Positions 9,119 to 20,800 of a stretch of DNA of 64,000 bases are shown piece by piece; positions within the stretch are counted from its first letter, which is position 1; every line of letters begins with the position of its first letter. A program made the translations under genes and the position numbers. Source of the DNA: Tillandsia leiboldiana (Eukaryota > Streptophyta > Magnoliopsida > Poales > Bromeliaceae); NCBI GenBank assembly GCA_029204045.2, contig CM055066.1:15200484-15264483 (forward strand). Reading direction: 5' to 3'. The notes beneath the pieces are model-generated. The model was not told the DNA's origin. It saw only the letters and a program-made list of their open reading frames with translations, and did not search any database.

Positions 9119-11255
9119 TAGGAATAGTCCTAGGTGGTTAGCAACCTTAGGGAGACCCTAGGGATTAGCACGAGAGAGTGTGTCGATTATTGGGCGAAAG
9201 CATTCGATTGGTTATTGTTGTTCCCAAAAAGGATGTTGGGACTAATCGAGGGCGACGAGCTTTCATTCTTCGGATATTACGTTGGCGGCCGACAACGTAA
9301 TGTTGGAGATGAAAAGGAGTACCCTCCTATACTTTCGCATGATTGAGTCGACGAGCCTTTTTGTCGGTATATAGACTGCGCGTTGCTCAAATGGCTAAAT
9401 TTGGGCTAGTTGTTTCGTTGTGGTGTGCATATTGGCAATGACACCACATAGGGAAACACACCTGTTTCGACTCGAGTCACGAGAGGGCTCGGGGTCAAAC
9501 GAGGTACACGAGCTGTGATAGCTGGTGACCGCACTTATTGGTGTGGTCCAGTAACATAAGGAATCTTCTTGCCGATAGGCGGAAATTTTCCGCCGGCAGG
9601 GAGGCAGACTCCGACGCCTAAAGGTGGCATCAAGGTGACAGTCGGAGCAGATCAATAGGCTCCAGTGGCGGATATCGTAGCTAGCTGAGGCTGTATAGAT
9701 GACGCGTGAGTATACGGCGTCGCCGCCTATTGGGGCGACAGTAGAGCGGGTGACAGTGGCCGCCGAGCTTTTGTCGGCGCACCCCGCACCTTCAGCAAAG
9801 AGTGTTATAAGCTTGTGTCAGCTAATTTGCTGGCAAAGTATGGTTGGAAAGGTCCAGTGAGAGACCGACTTGTGGAACGCTAGTAATCGCTATGTGCGAG
9901 AACCAGGTAAATATGTCCTAAGGGTTAGGGCAAGAAAGATTTACAAGCCTAGAGTAGGCTTCAAGATGCGTGGATCTCTCGATAGAGCGAGAGTTTACTG
10001 GCGTCGTTCTGAGGAATGGGTGTAATGGCAAGGATTGCCACCGCAGGATTTGAGTGTTAATCACCAGGATGGTGAACTGTTATTGTGGTGCCTCGACCCA
10101 GTTGGGAGAGTGCACAAGAGCCGTAGGGGTACGTAAGCAAATCGCTTAACGCTGGATTTTCTGCGAGTTAGCATGGGGGCGTAGGACGCCCAATTGTTTG
10201 GGTGCTCATGGAGCACAAGTATTGTTTAGCCAGAGAGAGTTGATTAGGTGGCATAGTAGCCTTTGCCCAGTGTGGCCAGAGTTGATAGAGAGTTTTGGGT
10301 CGTGGATTGACGACTGGTTAGTTGGTTTTGCTCAGTGAGCATAGTGGTCGCGTGGCGACGATTAGCGAGTTCGCTTGGGGACGATCCGTGCCTGGACCAT
10401 GTTTGTGGACTGTGGGCCTGTAGCCCAGTGGGCAGGCGCAGTCAGCTGTGAGAGACAGCAGCCCGAGACCTGATGGCGGGGCATGATAGAGATTTGGTCG
10501 GGACGCTAGTCCGAGCGATGACCTGGGAACGTGGAATGCCACGTGTGAGCATTGAGGTTATTACTACACTGAGATTAGTACACTGAGAGTGTGATATGAC
10601 CAGGCCGTAGAGCTAGTGGTGATTGAGGTACTGTAGCTCCTAGTGGGAGTGTAGGTGTAGTAATCCTAAGTGAGGATCTACCCGTATGACGATTGGGTCT
10701 GTGTGCTAGTGAGAGCCATTATACAGTGTTGGATTAGTTTTGGGCTATAGGCCCTATTGGACCGTGGTCTGTGAACCTATTAGTAGTCCGAGATGTCAGG
10801 TTAGCTGATAACCCGTGGACTTAGAGCGCTAGCAGCGTGTGAGATAGTTGAGGACTTGTGGATTGGCCTTTGCACTCCACATTAGGCAGCGGAGTGACCG
10901 GAAAATGCGGTAAAAGTAATTGGTTGCAGATGCAACCTCCTTGTGAAAGATAAAATGATCGCGGAATTAAAGTGAAGATTTCGCAAGAAAAGACTTGGTC
11001 ATTCGTGGCAATAGAGAGAGCAGGTGCTCAAATGTGTCTTTCACCTACTTGGTGAAAGTGGCCAGACACCAGGTCTGAGTCGTCCCTGAGTTGAGATAGG
11101 GATCCAGGAATAAGCTGCTCGTGTAATTGTGGGCGAGCAGGCAATGTGATGCCAGGTCACGAGGTTCAGTGAGCCCAGTAGTGAGGGCAAGTTTCCCCCT
11201 CTTGATCAAGTAGGAGTCGAGATGTGACTCAAGTTTCAAGGACGAAACTTATTTT

Positions 11256-11268
11256 AAGGGGGGTAGAA
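11256..11268 (+). promoter_or_regulatory. Polypurine tract, family B
   Basis: AAGGGGGGTAGAA abuts the TGTAATG start of the 3' LTR. Upstream, the phrase GGACGAAACTT is the one found before 3' LTRs of the other Gypsy-like families here (about 46002 plus; 22160 and 26430 minus). Confidence 0.88.
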
Positions 11269-12067
11269 TGTAATGAACCGGAATTTTGGTATATAAATAA
11301 ATGTAAATAAAATGGTATGAAATGCTATTTTATTGAGTTTATTGAGGTAAAGGATGACCTGGAATTAAATTGGGCCCAAATCGGGATTAGAATGTGAGAT
11401 CTTGAATCTTACATGAGAAAGTGGGCCCAGATTGTAAGTGGAAAATTCACAGTCTCAAAAAATTCTGAGAAAATTACGGGAGCTCCGTAAATGTGTTGTA
11501 AGGCCACAGTAAAAGTTTCGCGTTGATCGGACACCCGGATAGAGAGAACGGGCTCCGCCAGCGAATTCAAATACAGTGGGACTTTTGGCAACCCGAAGAG
11601 GGTCCAAACTGAAAAGTTTAAGTACCATGAGGTAAATTAAGTTAAACTGTGGCTGCCCGTCAAATTTGAGCGAAAACGGGCGAGAAACGGGCAAGAACGG
11701 ACGAAAACGGGCGAAACTGGGGTTGGGCCCAAGTTTCGGGCGCCCGAAAGTGGGAACCGGGCGCCCGGAAAGTACTGTAGCAAACCGGTTTTCGAGCTGC
11801 AGCGAACCCGGTTTTTTCCACTGTAGTGAACCGGTTAATGTAGGAGCCCGGTCCAGACTTCGATGCGCCCGAAAGTTACTGTAGCGCGCCCGGAAATTAC
11901 TATTGGCACGGATCCCAAGGTAGTGGCACGGATCCCGAGGCAATTGGCACGGATCCCGAGGCAGCGGGCACGGATCCCGAGGCATGGGCGCGAATCTTGA
12001 GGCAAGCCTTTCCCGCGCAAGGCGCGGGGGTGCGCCGCCCGAGGCGAGTGTGGTAGGTGAGGACCGC

Positions 12068-12345
12068 CACGTGGCGCTTCCTCATTGGTCGCAGCGACCG
12101 AGGGCGGCAGGCGTGCGCGGGGAAGGCGCGGCGGCACTATAGCGGTGTCAGCGGGCAGGGCCACGTGTCGGCCTCCTATTGGATGGTCAGCGTGATGTGA
12201 CGCGCTGACGGGACAGGACGCAACCACCGCGGAGCTAGTGCGGTCCACGTGGCGGCCAACGATTGGTCGCCGCTGTTCAGTGGTCGCGGTGCACGGGTCC
12301 AGGGACACGTGTCATCCCTTGATTGGCTGAACGAGGGTGACGTGG
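12068..12345 (+). promoter_or_regulatory. Four tandem ER-stress response elements in 3' LTR
   Basis: The same four CACGTG-N10-ATTGG modules as in the 5' LTR, at 12068-12088, 12162-12182, 12246-12266 and 12306-12326, plus TGACGTGG at 12338-12345. Although surrounding sequence has drifted (the third spacer begins GGCGG instead of ACGG), all four core pairs are intact. This copy could drive transcription into the DNA to its right. Confidence 0.8.
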
Positions 12346-12458
12346 CGCCCAGCTGGCACTGCGTGGACGCGTGGACCGCGGCGGGCCGGTTACTGTAGCC
12401 GCCCGAAAGTTTTCGGGCGCCCGAAAGTTTTCGGGCGCCCGAAATTCCGGAAATGGCC

Positions 12459-12464
12459 TATAAA
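12459..12464 (+). promoter_or_regulatory. TATA box of family B 3' LTR
   Basis: TATAAA in the context GGCCTATAAAGGCCCG, identical to the 5' LTR. Confidence 0.68.
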
Positions 12465-13176
12465 GGCCCGAATGGCCCCATTTTCCTCATTTTCTTCCTT
12501 TTGGCTTCACCCGAGCGTACCAGGAGAGGGAGTGGGCGATTTTTGCCGGGGTTTTCGAGGGTGTGCGAGCGCGCCGTGGACTCCGTGGAGCGCGCAAGAT
12601 GTTCCAAAGAGCCTAGTGGACACGTTGGATGACGCGATGATGTTGAGGTAGGTCCCGTATGCCATTTTGCGGTATTTTTGTCGCAGTTTTTACATTTCCT
12701 TTTGGATTTTGGATTTGACCCCCATGCCTATGTGCGTGTTAGGGACCAAGTTTTACTGTGCCGTTTTACTGCGCGAGTTTCGCGGGCATTTTGGAAGCGC
12801 CTCGTTTTGCGTGCCGCTCGTGGAGGTATGCACCGTTTTGCGTGCGAATTCGACAAATATGCGTAGTTTTGGGCACAAGCTCGGAAAATATGCACCGTTT
12901 TGCGTGCAAAGTTGAAAAAGGAACATGCACCGTTTTGCGTGCCGATCTGAGGTACGTGCTCCGTTTTGCGTGCAGGTTGGACTAACGGGCACTATTTTTC
13001 GTGCAGACTCTAACAATATATCTCGTTTTGCGTACAGGGCTGAAAAAAATATGCACCGTTTTGCGTGCAACCCTACAATGGAGCGTGCACCGTTTTGCGT
13101 GCCAATACGGGGTATGTGCTCCGTTTTGCGTGCGGGTTGGACCACTACGCATCATTTTGTGTGTAGATTCTAATAG

Positions 13177-13620
13177 ATTAAGTGAGTACTAATGATTTGA
13201 AAGTTTTCCTAATTTGAAAGCTGGTTTCTATTTTCATACATGGTACTTTTTGTTTGAACCTTCAATTTATAAAGTAGTCTTAAAAGAAGGGTCGCATTTT
13301 TGTCTTATACAAAAGTTGTCCCGAGGTATGATTCAGAGATCTCGAGGTATGATTCAGAGGTATGAACTTATACAAAAGTGGTCTTGAGGTATGATTCAGA
13401 GATCTCTTAACTTGCATTTTTAAGGTTTGTGTTCCAGACAGGATTCAAAGGTTTGTTCTAAAATCTAAATATTATACATGTATTATTTCTCGGGTCAATC
13501 AAAAAAATGATTGATGTGTTGGTATTTTACTCTTTGTTTTGCTCATTGTGTTTTAGGTTTGCTCTTGAATCGGTATACTGAGTCTAAACAAAAAAGGGGA
13601 GGTTTCCTTTGAAATATTTG

Positions 13621-13667
<47 letters not shown>

Positions 13668-14819
13668 TTATTTTTTGTTTGCGGGAAAATTAATATGTGT
13701 TCTCATTTCCTATTTTACTTCTAGGTTTGTGGTTGGTTTGCACGGTGTGCTCCCTGATGCTTCTCTTTCTATCTCTAAGTCATCTCTTTGTTTAGATCAC
13801 GAGATTGCTTCCATATCAAAATAGAGAAACTGTGGTGGGCGAACAGGTAACGAATCATAGTATGTATAAATTTTCATTAACAGTACTGTATGATAATATT
13901 TGTAAACATTAAGTCATCTCTTTGTTTTTAATTCTGCGATTGTTTCATAACATAAAACAAATTTTGATTTCTTTTTTTCTTTAGGGAATTGTACTCTCTT
14001 TCTTTGCTTAAAAATCTTATATTTGTAGCCTTCTATATTTATTTGCTAATTAGTTGAATCGCAAAATTAGTTCTGGGTTTTCGTTTTCCCTCAAAATCAG
14101 CAACAAACGGGAACATAAATTTTTTATGAAAATATGATTTTATAAGAATAAATATTAATTTTTTTAGGGTAATTTTACAACAAATCAAACATACTCTTAG
14201 AACCGTTTAGTTATGATTAGTTAATTTTTGTTGTTAATTTTTGCGTTAATCGGAGCAGTAATTAAGGATCTAATTGTCCAAAAAACGAAGAGCACTATAA
14301 ATAAGTTTACAACCAATCCACTTTTGGGTTGTAATTTTACAATTTGGCTGGGTGCAGTCAAAATTTTACCTCACAGTTTTTTAATGGTCTTTTCTTATTT
14401 TTTAAAATATTAAAATATTTAGAAAATTATATTAATTTTAGAATAGGCGATTGTACGATTTCAACCTTTTTTATTTATTGTAGACTTAGTATTTATCAAA
14501 ACATAAAAAGTAGTTTGGAAATCAAAATAAAAAATTTAGTAAAAATTATAAATTCATGGAAAAAATAATTTTTAGTTGTATATAGTTACAAATACGTTTA
14601 TTCTTAATTATATACAGATTTAAATTTAATATTTGAATTAATTTTTAAACTGATTATAATACGCCCTGCATCAGTAAACCACCCCCAAAAAAAAAAAAAC
14701 TCTTGAGTAAAAGATAAAAAACAGCTAAGATCAATTTTAATAAAGTAATAAATTTATTAACAATTTAATACAATATAAATATCTTTTCTATTTTATTTTT
14801 AGAAAAATAAAAAAGTGTA
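13177..14819. other. AT-rich intergenic DNA with an (AT)n microsatellite
   Basis: No coding family is recognised. It begins with repeated words containing GAGGTATGATTCAGAG (about 13324-13400) and includes an (AT)n run at 13623-13668, which yields a false Ile-Tyr repeat frame. The rest is AT-rich sequence. Confidence 0.6.
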
Positions 14820-15026
14820 CCGAAATAACGAATAAGTAAACATAATATGTAATAATTTCAGCTAATATTATATTATAGTATTTTAAAATAATTTTTGTCT
14901 TCATTTTTGCTCAAAGAATTATATACAAATTTTAATTACTAATATATTATAATATTTTAAAATAATTTCGGTCTTCCATCTTACATGAAAGATGTTTCAC
15001 TTGTTCTTTTATAAGAATTTTTTTGA

Positions 15027-15607
15027 ATTCTCTACAAAAATCTGTGGAAGGAGCGGAACCATAGGATCTTCGACAATCAGACATCTAGTACGGGGGAGTG
15101 CGGTAGGTGCATCGCCAGCACAGTGACACTGTGGAGAGGGGAGCTGAGGGGGTAGCCATTGTGTTCGGGCACTAATTTTTGCGAAGGTTTGGGACCTCGA
15201 AACTGGGACTTCCTTATCCCTTTCAGGCCGCACCTTAAGTACGCCTTCAGCTGTCCAGCTGTCCGGGTTGATCCTCTCTGCTTCAGGCTGCTCTCGAGGT
15301 GGTCGTCGGTATTGTTGATTTTCTTGTGCTGCCAAGCTTGGGACCAGGTTGGATTGCTGGGGTGGTTGCCGTTTGAGGCAGGGCTAGCTGCTGCCCTTCT
15401 TAGTTTAGTTCGTTGTTTAGTTCGTGGTTTAGTTGATACCACTGCACCATCGGATGTTGTTATTTCTTCTTTATTGAGTCCAGACACTACACCTGCGAAT
15501 GCATGGGTCGTGCATGGGTAGTGCTCTCCTGTATCCCCTTTCTCTTTTCTCTTTTATCAAATAGGGTATATCCCTGTTTACTCAAAAAAAAATTCTCTAC
15601 AAAAATC
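15027..15607 (+). mobile_element. Poly-A retroposon (5'-truncated LINE or SINE) with target duplication
   Basis: The insert 15043-15591 is flanked by a 16-bp direct repeat ATTCTCTACAAAAATC (15027-15042 and 15592-15607) and ends with ACTCAAAAAAAAA. The sister repeat unit near 16995-17010 has the uninterrupted site, confirming an insertion. The 3' end before the tail (TTTATCAAATAGGGTATATCCCTGTTTACTC) resembles plant L1 tails. Both strands are open for about 120-136 codons (15077-15487 minus, 15159-15521 plus), but neither matches a LINE protein I recognise. LINE versus SINE is undecided. Confidence 0.75.
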
Positions 15608-16289
15608 ACCAGCTTTTACAATATATACGTGTAAAATTCCATATTTTATTAACTCACAAATTAGCCAAAACACATTCCATAAGTTATTGCATCATATTTC
15701 TAAATTCCTAAATATAAAATTAAATATATATTTAGGGTTGTAATTTTACAATTTGACTGGGTAGAGGTCGGGAAAAAATAATATTTAAAACCTGTTTCCT
15801 TACAATTATTTCTAATTTTAATTTTAACTTTAAATTTGTAATTTTAATTACTAATTTTTGCCCCATCAAGTGTTAATTTTTTTTTACGTACAATTTGAAA
15901 CTTATATTTTGCACGGAAATAATAAATTTCCATACTTGTTGTTATTATAATTTACAGTTTAAACTTATCTTCGGATTTCATTAGTTTGAAATATCATATT
16001 TGTAAATTCCTAAATTTCCTCGCAATTACTTAAATAGTATAATCTATGAGTTAACAATAATAATATGAGATTTAAAGAGAATAGAAAAATTACTTCTCTG
16101 TAAAAATGACAAAATAATAATATGATATTTACCATTTGAAACTAGAGAGGGTGTACCGAAATAGCGAATAACTGAGCACAATATGTAGTAATTTCAACTA
16201 ATATGATATTACAATATTTTAAAATAATCTGTCTTCAATTTTGCTCAAAAGATTATATAGATATTTTAATTACTAATATATTATAATAT

Positions 16290-16929
16290 TTTAAAATAGG
16301 GGCAATTTCCTACATACCCCTAAAAATTTTCCTATTTTCAGATTTACCCCTCTTAGAAGGCTAATATTAAAACTACCCTTCTTACGTTCCAACTTCTTTT
16401 CAAAATATCCCTGAAGTTAAACTCTATTAGTGTACCGTTTGGAACTGCCGTTATCTGTGTGTAATTACTATTTTACCCTTTCAAATATACCCTAAACCCT
16501 AAAACCCTAAATTCCTAAACCCTAAAACCCTAAACCCTAAATCCTAAATCCTAAAACCCTAAACCCTAAACCCTAAAACCCTAAAAAATCCTAAACCCTA
16601 AACCCTAAAACCCTAAACCCTAAACCCTAGAACCCTAAAAAACCCTAAACCCTAAACCCTAAAACCCTAAACCCTAAACCCTAAAACCCAAAAAAATTCT
16701 AAACCCTAAACCCTAAATCCGGGCAAAATAGGTATATCTGATAGTTTTCAACTCCGATTATTATTTAACTCTAGTTTAACCCTAGTTAACTTAACAAAGG
16801 GAAACGGTAGGGGTATTTTTAATAACGGTGGAACGTATGAAGGGTATATTCGAAAGAAAAAAATAAGAGGGGTAAATCAGATATTTCTTCATATTTCAGG
16901 GTTACACAGGCAATTATCCCTTTAAAATA
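16290..16929. mobile_element. Mutator-type non-autonomous element carrying telomere-like repeats
   Basis: The element 16299-16920 (622 bp) is flanked by the 9-bp duplication TTTAAAATA (16290-16298, 16921-16929). Its ends are imperfect inverted repeats over about 110 bp: GGGGCAATTTCC on the left, GGGATAATTGCC on the right read inward, then the shared GATTTACCCCTCTTA and TACCCTTC-TACGTTCCA. The empty site exists in the sister unit near 14955-14975, where a single TTTAAAATA is followed by matching flank. A 9-bp duplication with long terminal repeats is the Mutator signature. No transposase is present. Confidence 0.82.
16489..16721 (+). repeat. Interstitial telomere-like array (CCCTAAA / CCCTAAAA)
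   Basis: About two dozen CCCTAAA-type units, mixing 7-bp, 8-bp and degenerate forms (CCTAAATCC, CCCTAGAA), in the middle of the Mutator-type element. The Arabidopsis-type plant telomere repeat is TTTAGGG. The degeneracy and the flanking terminal repeats argue against a real chromosome end. Confidence 0.9.
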
Positions 16930-17744
16930 ATTCATGTCTTCCATCTTACACGAAACATGTTTTGCTTATTCTTTTAGAAGATTTTTTGTAAACTTTCTTC
17001 AAAAATCACAAACTTTTTAGATTTCATTTTACAATATATACATGTTCCGAAATTACTTTTTACTTAAGAGAATTTTTAATAAATTTGTTCCCAAAATTTG
17101 ATTCTAATTTTTATAATTAATTCCGTTGTTTTCGAGGCCGTAAAAAAATAATATTTAAAACCTGTTTCTTGAAAATTATTTCTGATTTGAATTTAACTTT
17201 AAATTTTTAATTGTAAATACTAATTTTTACCCCATCAATTTTAAATTTCTTTCCATTCAGGTTCCATAATATTTTAACATAAAATATAACTTGATTTTAT
17301 GAAATTATTTAATAAAATAAAATAAAATGAGGTTCAATTTTCTCTCAAAAGTCGCAAATTTTCCTTTCTTACTTTCGAATATCATATTTTAAAATTCCTA
17401 CATTTCCTCACAATTACTTAAATAGTAAAATCTATGAGTTAAAAATAATAATATGATAATACGATATTTTAAGAGAATAAGAAAATTGCTTTTGCGTAAA
17501 AATGACAAAATCATAACACCTTTAAACAAATTTCCGTTTCCCATAAAAGTGCAGCTTCTTTTTTCCCTCACTTTGAAATATATATATGTTTAGAATTTCA
17601 CCTATGTAAATCCACAATGAAGTCAAAAAAAATAGAAAAAATCTACTTTACATAAAAAATATATACATATGTATTTAAAATTTGAAATTTCTTACATCAT
17701 TCTTTCTCCCAAATCTAAATTTAAATATAAATTCATACATTTTG

Positions 17745-17828
<84 letters not shown>
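17745..17828. repeat. (AT)n microsatellite
   Basis: About 80 bp of uninterrupted AT dinucleotides immediately before the family C LTR. It generates false Ile-Tyr frames in several registers and probably served as insertion target. Confidence 0.97.
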
Positions 17829-17831
<3 letters not shown>

Positions 17832-20800
17832 CACGCCCCGGGGTCGAAACTGCGACCCGGGCTCGCCAACAGATCCGTCACCTATGCGAAACCCCGCATA
17901 GACGAAGCGCCCAACCTGCAATAGTACCCTCTAACCACTAAACAGATATCAGAGCTGAAGAAAAACTGTTGTAATAAAAACCTGAATCACTGTACAATTG
18001 AAAAATAAAAGTACAATATCAATCTCCCAAAAATAATGATACAATAATCCGATCCACCAAAAACTGTAATACAAGTAAAAGCCACCTATACAACATCTAT
18101 AAATCCAAAATGGGAGATAAACTAAAATAATAAAATACAACTGTGTACAGTGAAACCCACAATCCGGGTTGGTACATCTATCCCACTGTAGAAATCAACA
18201 CTGGTAGGGATCTATCTCGCGACTCCCTCGCCTCGAACCGTCAACTGAAAGATCAGCAACTCCCGCAGCAGACACTGCAAAACAAAGGGAGGAAAGAGGA
18301 AAACAACAATGGGGGTGAGAACCACTAGTAAAACCAGTAGCCTCCCCCTGTGGGTAAAGCCTCAAACCCCGACGTACCCACTAAGTCTACCAGAGGCAAA
18401 AGAAGGAGTAAGAGAGGTGGTAAGCTATAAATAGAAATAATGATAAGAGAAAGCTACCACTAGTATGCCTCTAAATGCAGTATCAAACGAAATGACTGTA
18501 TGAATGCATCAGAAAATAGTATCTGTCCAAATAACCTAATCATGTGCCACTAGTAAAACTGGCATTGCCTGCTCAGCGGAATCTGCACACAAGGCTCGAA
18601 ACCGCTGGATCGGCCCGCACGGCTCGCATCCCAAAATAAGTATCAAACCGGCACACAAGGCTGGGTCCAAAAAGCCTACCTCCGGAGTGGCACTCGAGGG
18701 GAGCGACCCACACGAGTAAAGTATCTCAGTAACAAGTATATCTGTATAGCAGGACTTGATCATGACTATGATCAAAGTGGAAAAATCCATCCACTAATGA
18801 AACCCCGATCCCCAATCTGGTGCAATAATACTCAATAAGTGGGAAACTCCATCCACTAGAGAAATCCGATACCCAATCTGATGCATAAGTAAACATCCGG
18901 TCAACCGCCCAATGTCCGCGATCGCCGCAACACCCCACAAGTCCAAAATCTGATAAAGTAAACAACATCTCGCTAACCGCCTAATGTCCGCGGTTACCAC
19001 AATGCCCCACAATCCATAATCGAGTCTAACATGTCCCAGACTCAATGGCCTCAACTACACTATCCCGAACCCCTACTCTAACTCGAGCAACATGCATTTG
19101 AATAAAAAGGAGAACAGCTAAACATGGTTTCTCCTAAGTCAGATTCCAATATGAAAGTGTAGCAGAAAAAGGTGGCCTATCTAGATGTCCATACAAGCAT
19201 GCAAGTGTCCTCATGTAGAATGAAAGAAAGGCATTTAACGGTGTTCTTACACAAATTAGATCATGAATAGTATATACTCTCATAAGGAATAACTCACACA
19301 GAACATAGGTTAAAGAACATCATTAATCATTAAGATCACCTAAAGGAGTACAACACTTATCAAATCTCACATTCTCACATGGATATGCTAAAGATCATTT
19401 AACATCACTTAAACATGGACATTCAATCAAGTATCACCAATGAATAGACTAAGGTTCAACAACTTTCATTGATCTCACATAGGATGAACAGAGGATCTAC
19501 CAACAACATCCAATCTCATTTGGAGGAATTAGGAGTCATGAACAAAGCTTAGTCTCATAAGGATTAGGCCTCATCTCACAATGATAATCATCTTTTTTTG
19601 AGTGAATTAAGAGTCAAAAGCATAGGTCATTCGCACATCAACTTGATCAATAATCAACATCAACACCCATTTTCACATAAGCTAGATTGAAGATCAATCA
19701 ATTAATTATTCTCACATAGATAGGTTACAAATCACATCTATGCCCAACATCACACATTGTCGGTTAAGGATCAACAAAACCAACTACTCTCATATAAGCC
19801 ATTCTCAAATAAATCAACCAATTCCTTCTCACATAAGCAACCAAACACTTCTCACATAAATCAATCAACCATTCACATATAACTATCACCATCATTCTCA
19901 CATAATTATTTTAACCATTAAATCATAAGGTGTAGGTTGAAGATTAGTTTCCTAATTACCCTCACATAGAATAGGTTTAAGGATGATCACTTAACATCAA
20001 CTTCATATGAGATAATATAATTTCAACCAACTAATCATTTACTCATGCATAAGATAAGGATCAAATAACTTAATCTAAACATGGATATCCAAGCATATTA
20101 TACCAAGGAGAAGAGGACAACAATCAACTATGCCATGAGGGAAACCAATAGCCCGAGTGGGTAAATCGTCGTTTTCGGCAAAGCACAACCACCCACCTGA
20201 AACTTGACGATCCTCAGCCCGCTTTAGCTGAAATTTGGCATGAGTAATCCTTATCCTCCCAAGAGTCCGATGCCGCGAAAATCATCCAAATCCGCCACAC
20301 GAATTGGGCACAATCACTGAAACAATGCACACTGCGCACTCAAATTCCAGAATTTCAGCAAGTGCAACAAGGTTAAATAAAAAGTATATGCAACCTCAAA
20401 TACCTCAAAATGAAGTCTCCAACAGTAAAACAAAGATCTCCTCATTCATACAAATACTTTCAAGTCCTCAAAAATCCACCATTAAATTTCCCTTAACATT
20501 CAAATACAACAAATGTCACAACGCTGTCCAAAACTGCTAACATAAACTTGCTAGCATTTCCAAGCTTAATTAGGGGCTTTTCCACAGGGATTCATCCATA
20601 GCTTATAAAAGAGAATTTTCTCACCTTGAAGTTATGAAGAAGTACCAACTTGAATTTCTGAAAAGGACCTTATATCCACAAAGTTATCTGCATTCCAAGT
20701 TGCATTGCTCAAATCCAAAATAAAACAGGGACTGCAGTAATCCATATAATAGCACTTGGAAAGATCATTAATTTTACCTAACCAAACGTGCTCCAAATCC

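Larger units (their letters stand above)
9098..11268 (+). mobile_element. Family B interior, non-coding
   Basis: Only about 2.17 kb separates the primer site from the 3' LTR. I find no Gag zinc knuckle, protease, RT, RNase H or integrase motif on either strand. The sequence is a succession of short inverted repeats, for example ATTACGTTG/CAACGTAAT (9276-9301), AAGCCTA/TAGGCTT (9945-9961), GTGCTC/GAGCAC (10202-10216) and GGTTGCA/TGCAACC (10922-10937). It ends in a polypurine tract, AAGGGGGGTAGAA, directly before the 3' LTR. This fits a LARD-like non-autonomous element whose proteins would come from elsewhere. Confidence 0.82.
11269..13176 (+). mobile_element. Family B 3' LTR, truncated after 1.9 kb
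   Basis: Repeats 4339-6240 closely, with scattered substitutions and small indels, and stops after GATTCTAATAG, equivalent to 6241. It keeps the promoter: CCAAT-N10-CACG modules, TATAAA and 11 or more units of the 31-bp array. The remaining ~2.85 kb of the LTR, including the stem-loop tract, is absent and unrelated AT-rich DNA follows. It was therefore cut after insertion. Confidence 0.88.
14820..17516. repeat. Tandem duplication of a ~0.76-kb AT-rich unit
   Basis: Sequence from about 14820 (CGAAATAACGAATAA) is repeated from about 16152 (CGAAATAGCGAATAA). Matching landmarks: 14940/16270 (ACTAATATATTATAATATTT), 15775/17143 (AATAATATTTAAAACCTGTT) and 16048/17433 (GAGTTAA-AATAATAATATGA). Removing the two insertions below leaves a unit of roughly 0.75-0.77 kb. 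The copies differ by many substitutions, so the duplication is old. Confidence 0.75.

Noticed and set aside
15077..15521. Coding gene of 120-136 codons, both strands
   Set aside because: Both strands are open over the same interval inside a poly-A retroposon; no domain recognised, so no product is claimed.
16489..16721. A chromosome end or telomere junction
   Set aside because: Repeats are degenerate and enclosed by terminal inverted repeats and a 9-bp duplication, with normal sequence on both sides.
17669..17941. Ile-Tyr repeat frames
   Set aside because: Direct product of the (AT)n microsatellite; the same applies to 13609-13824.
17940..17958. Primer-binding-site-like ATATCAGAGC near the family C LTR end
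   Set aside because: It lies inside the LTR on the strand opposite to the element's direction, and lacks the full TGGTATCAGAGC; coincidence.
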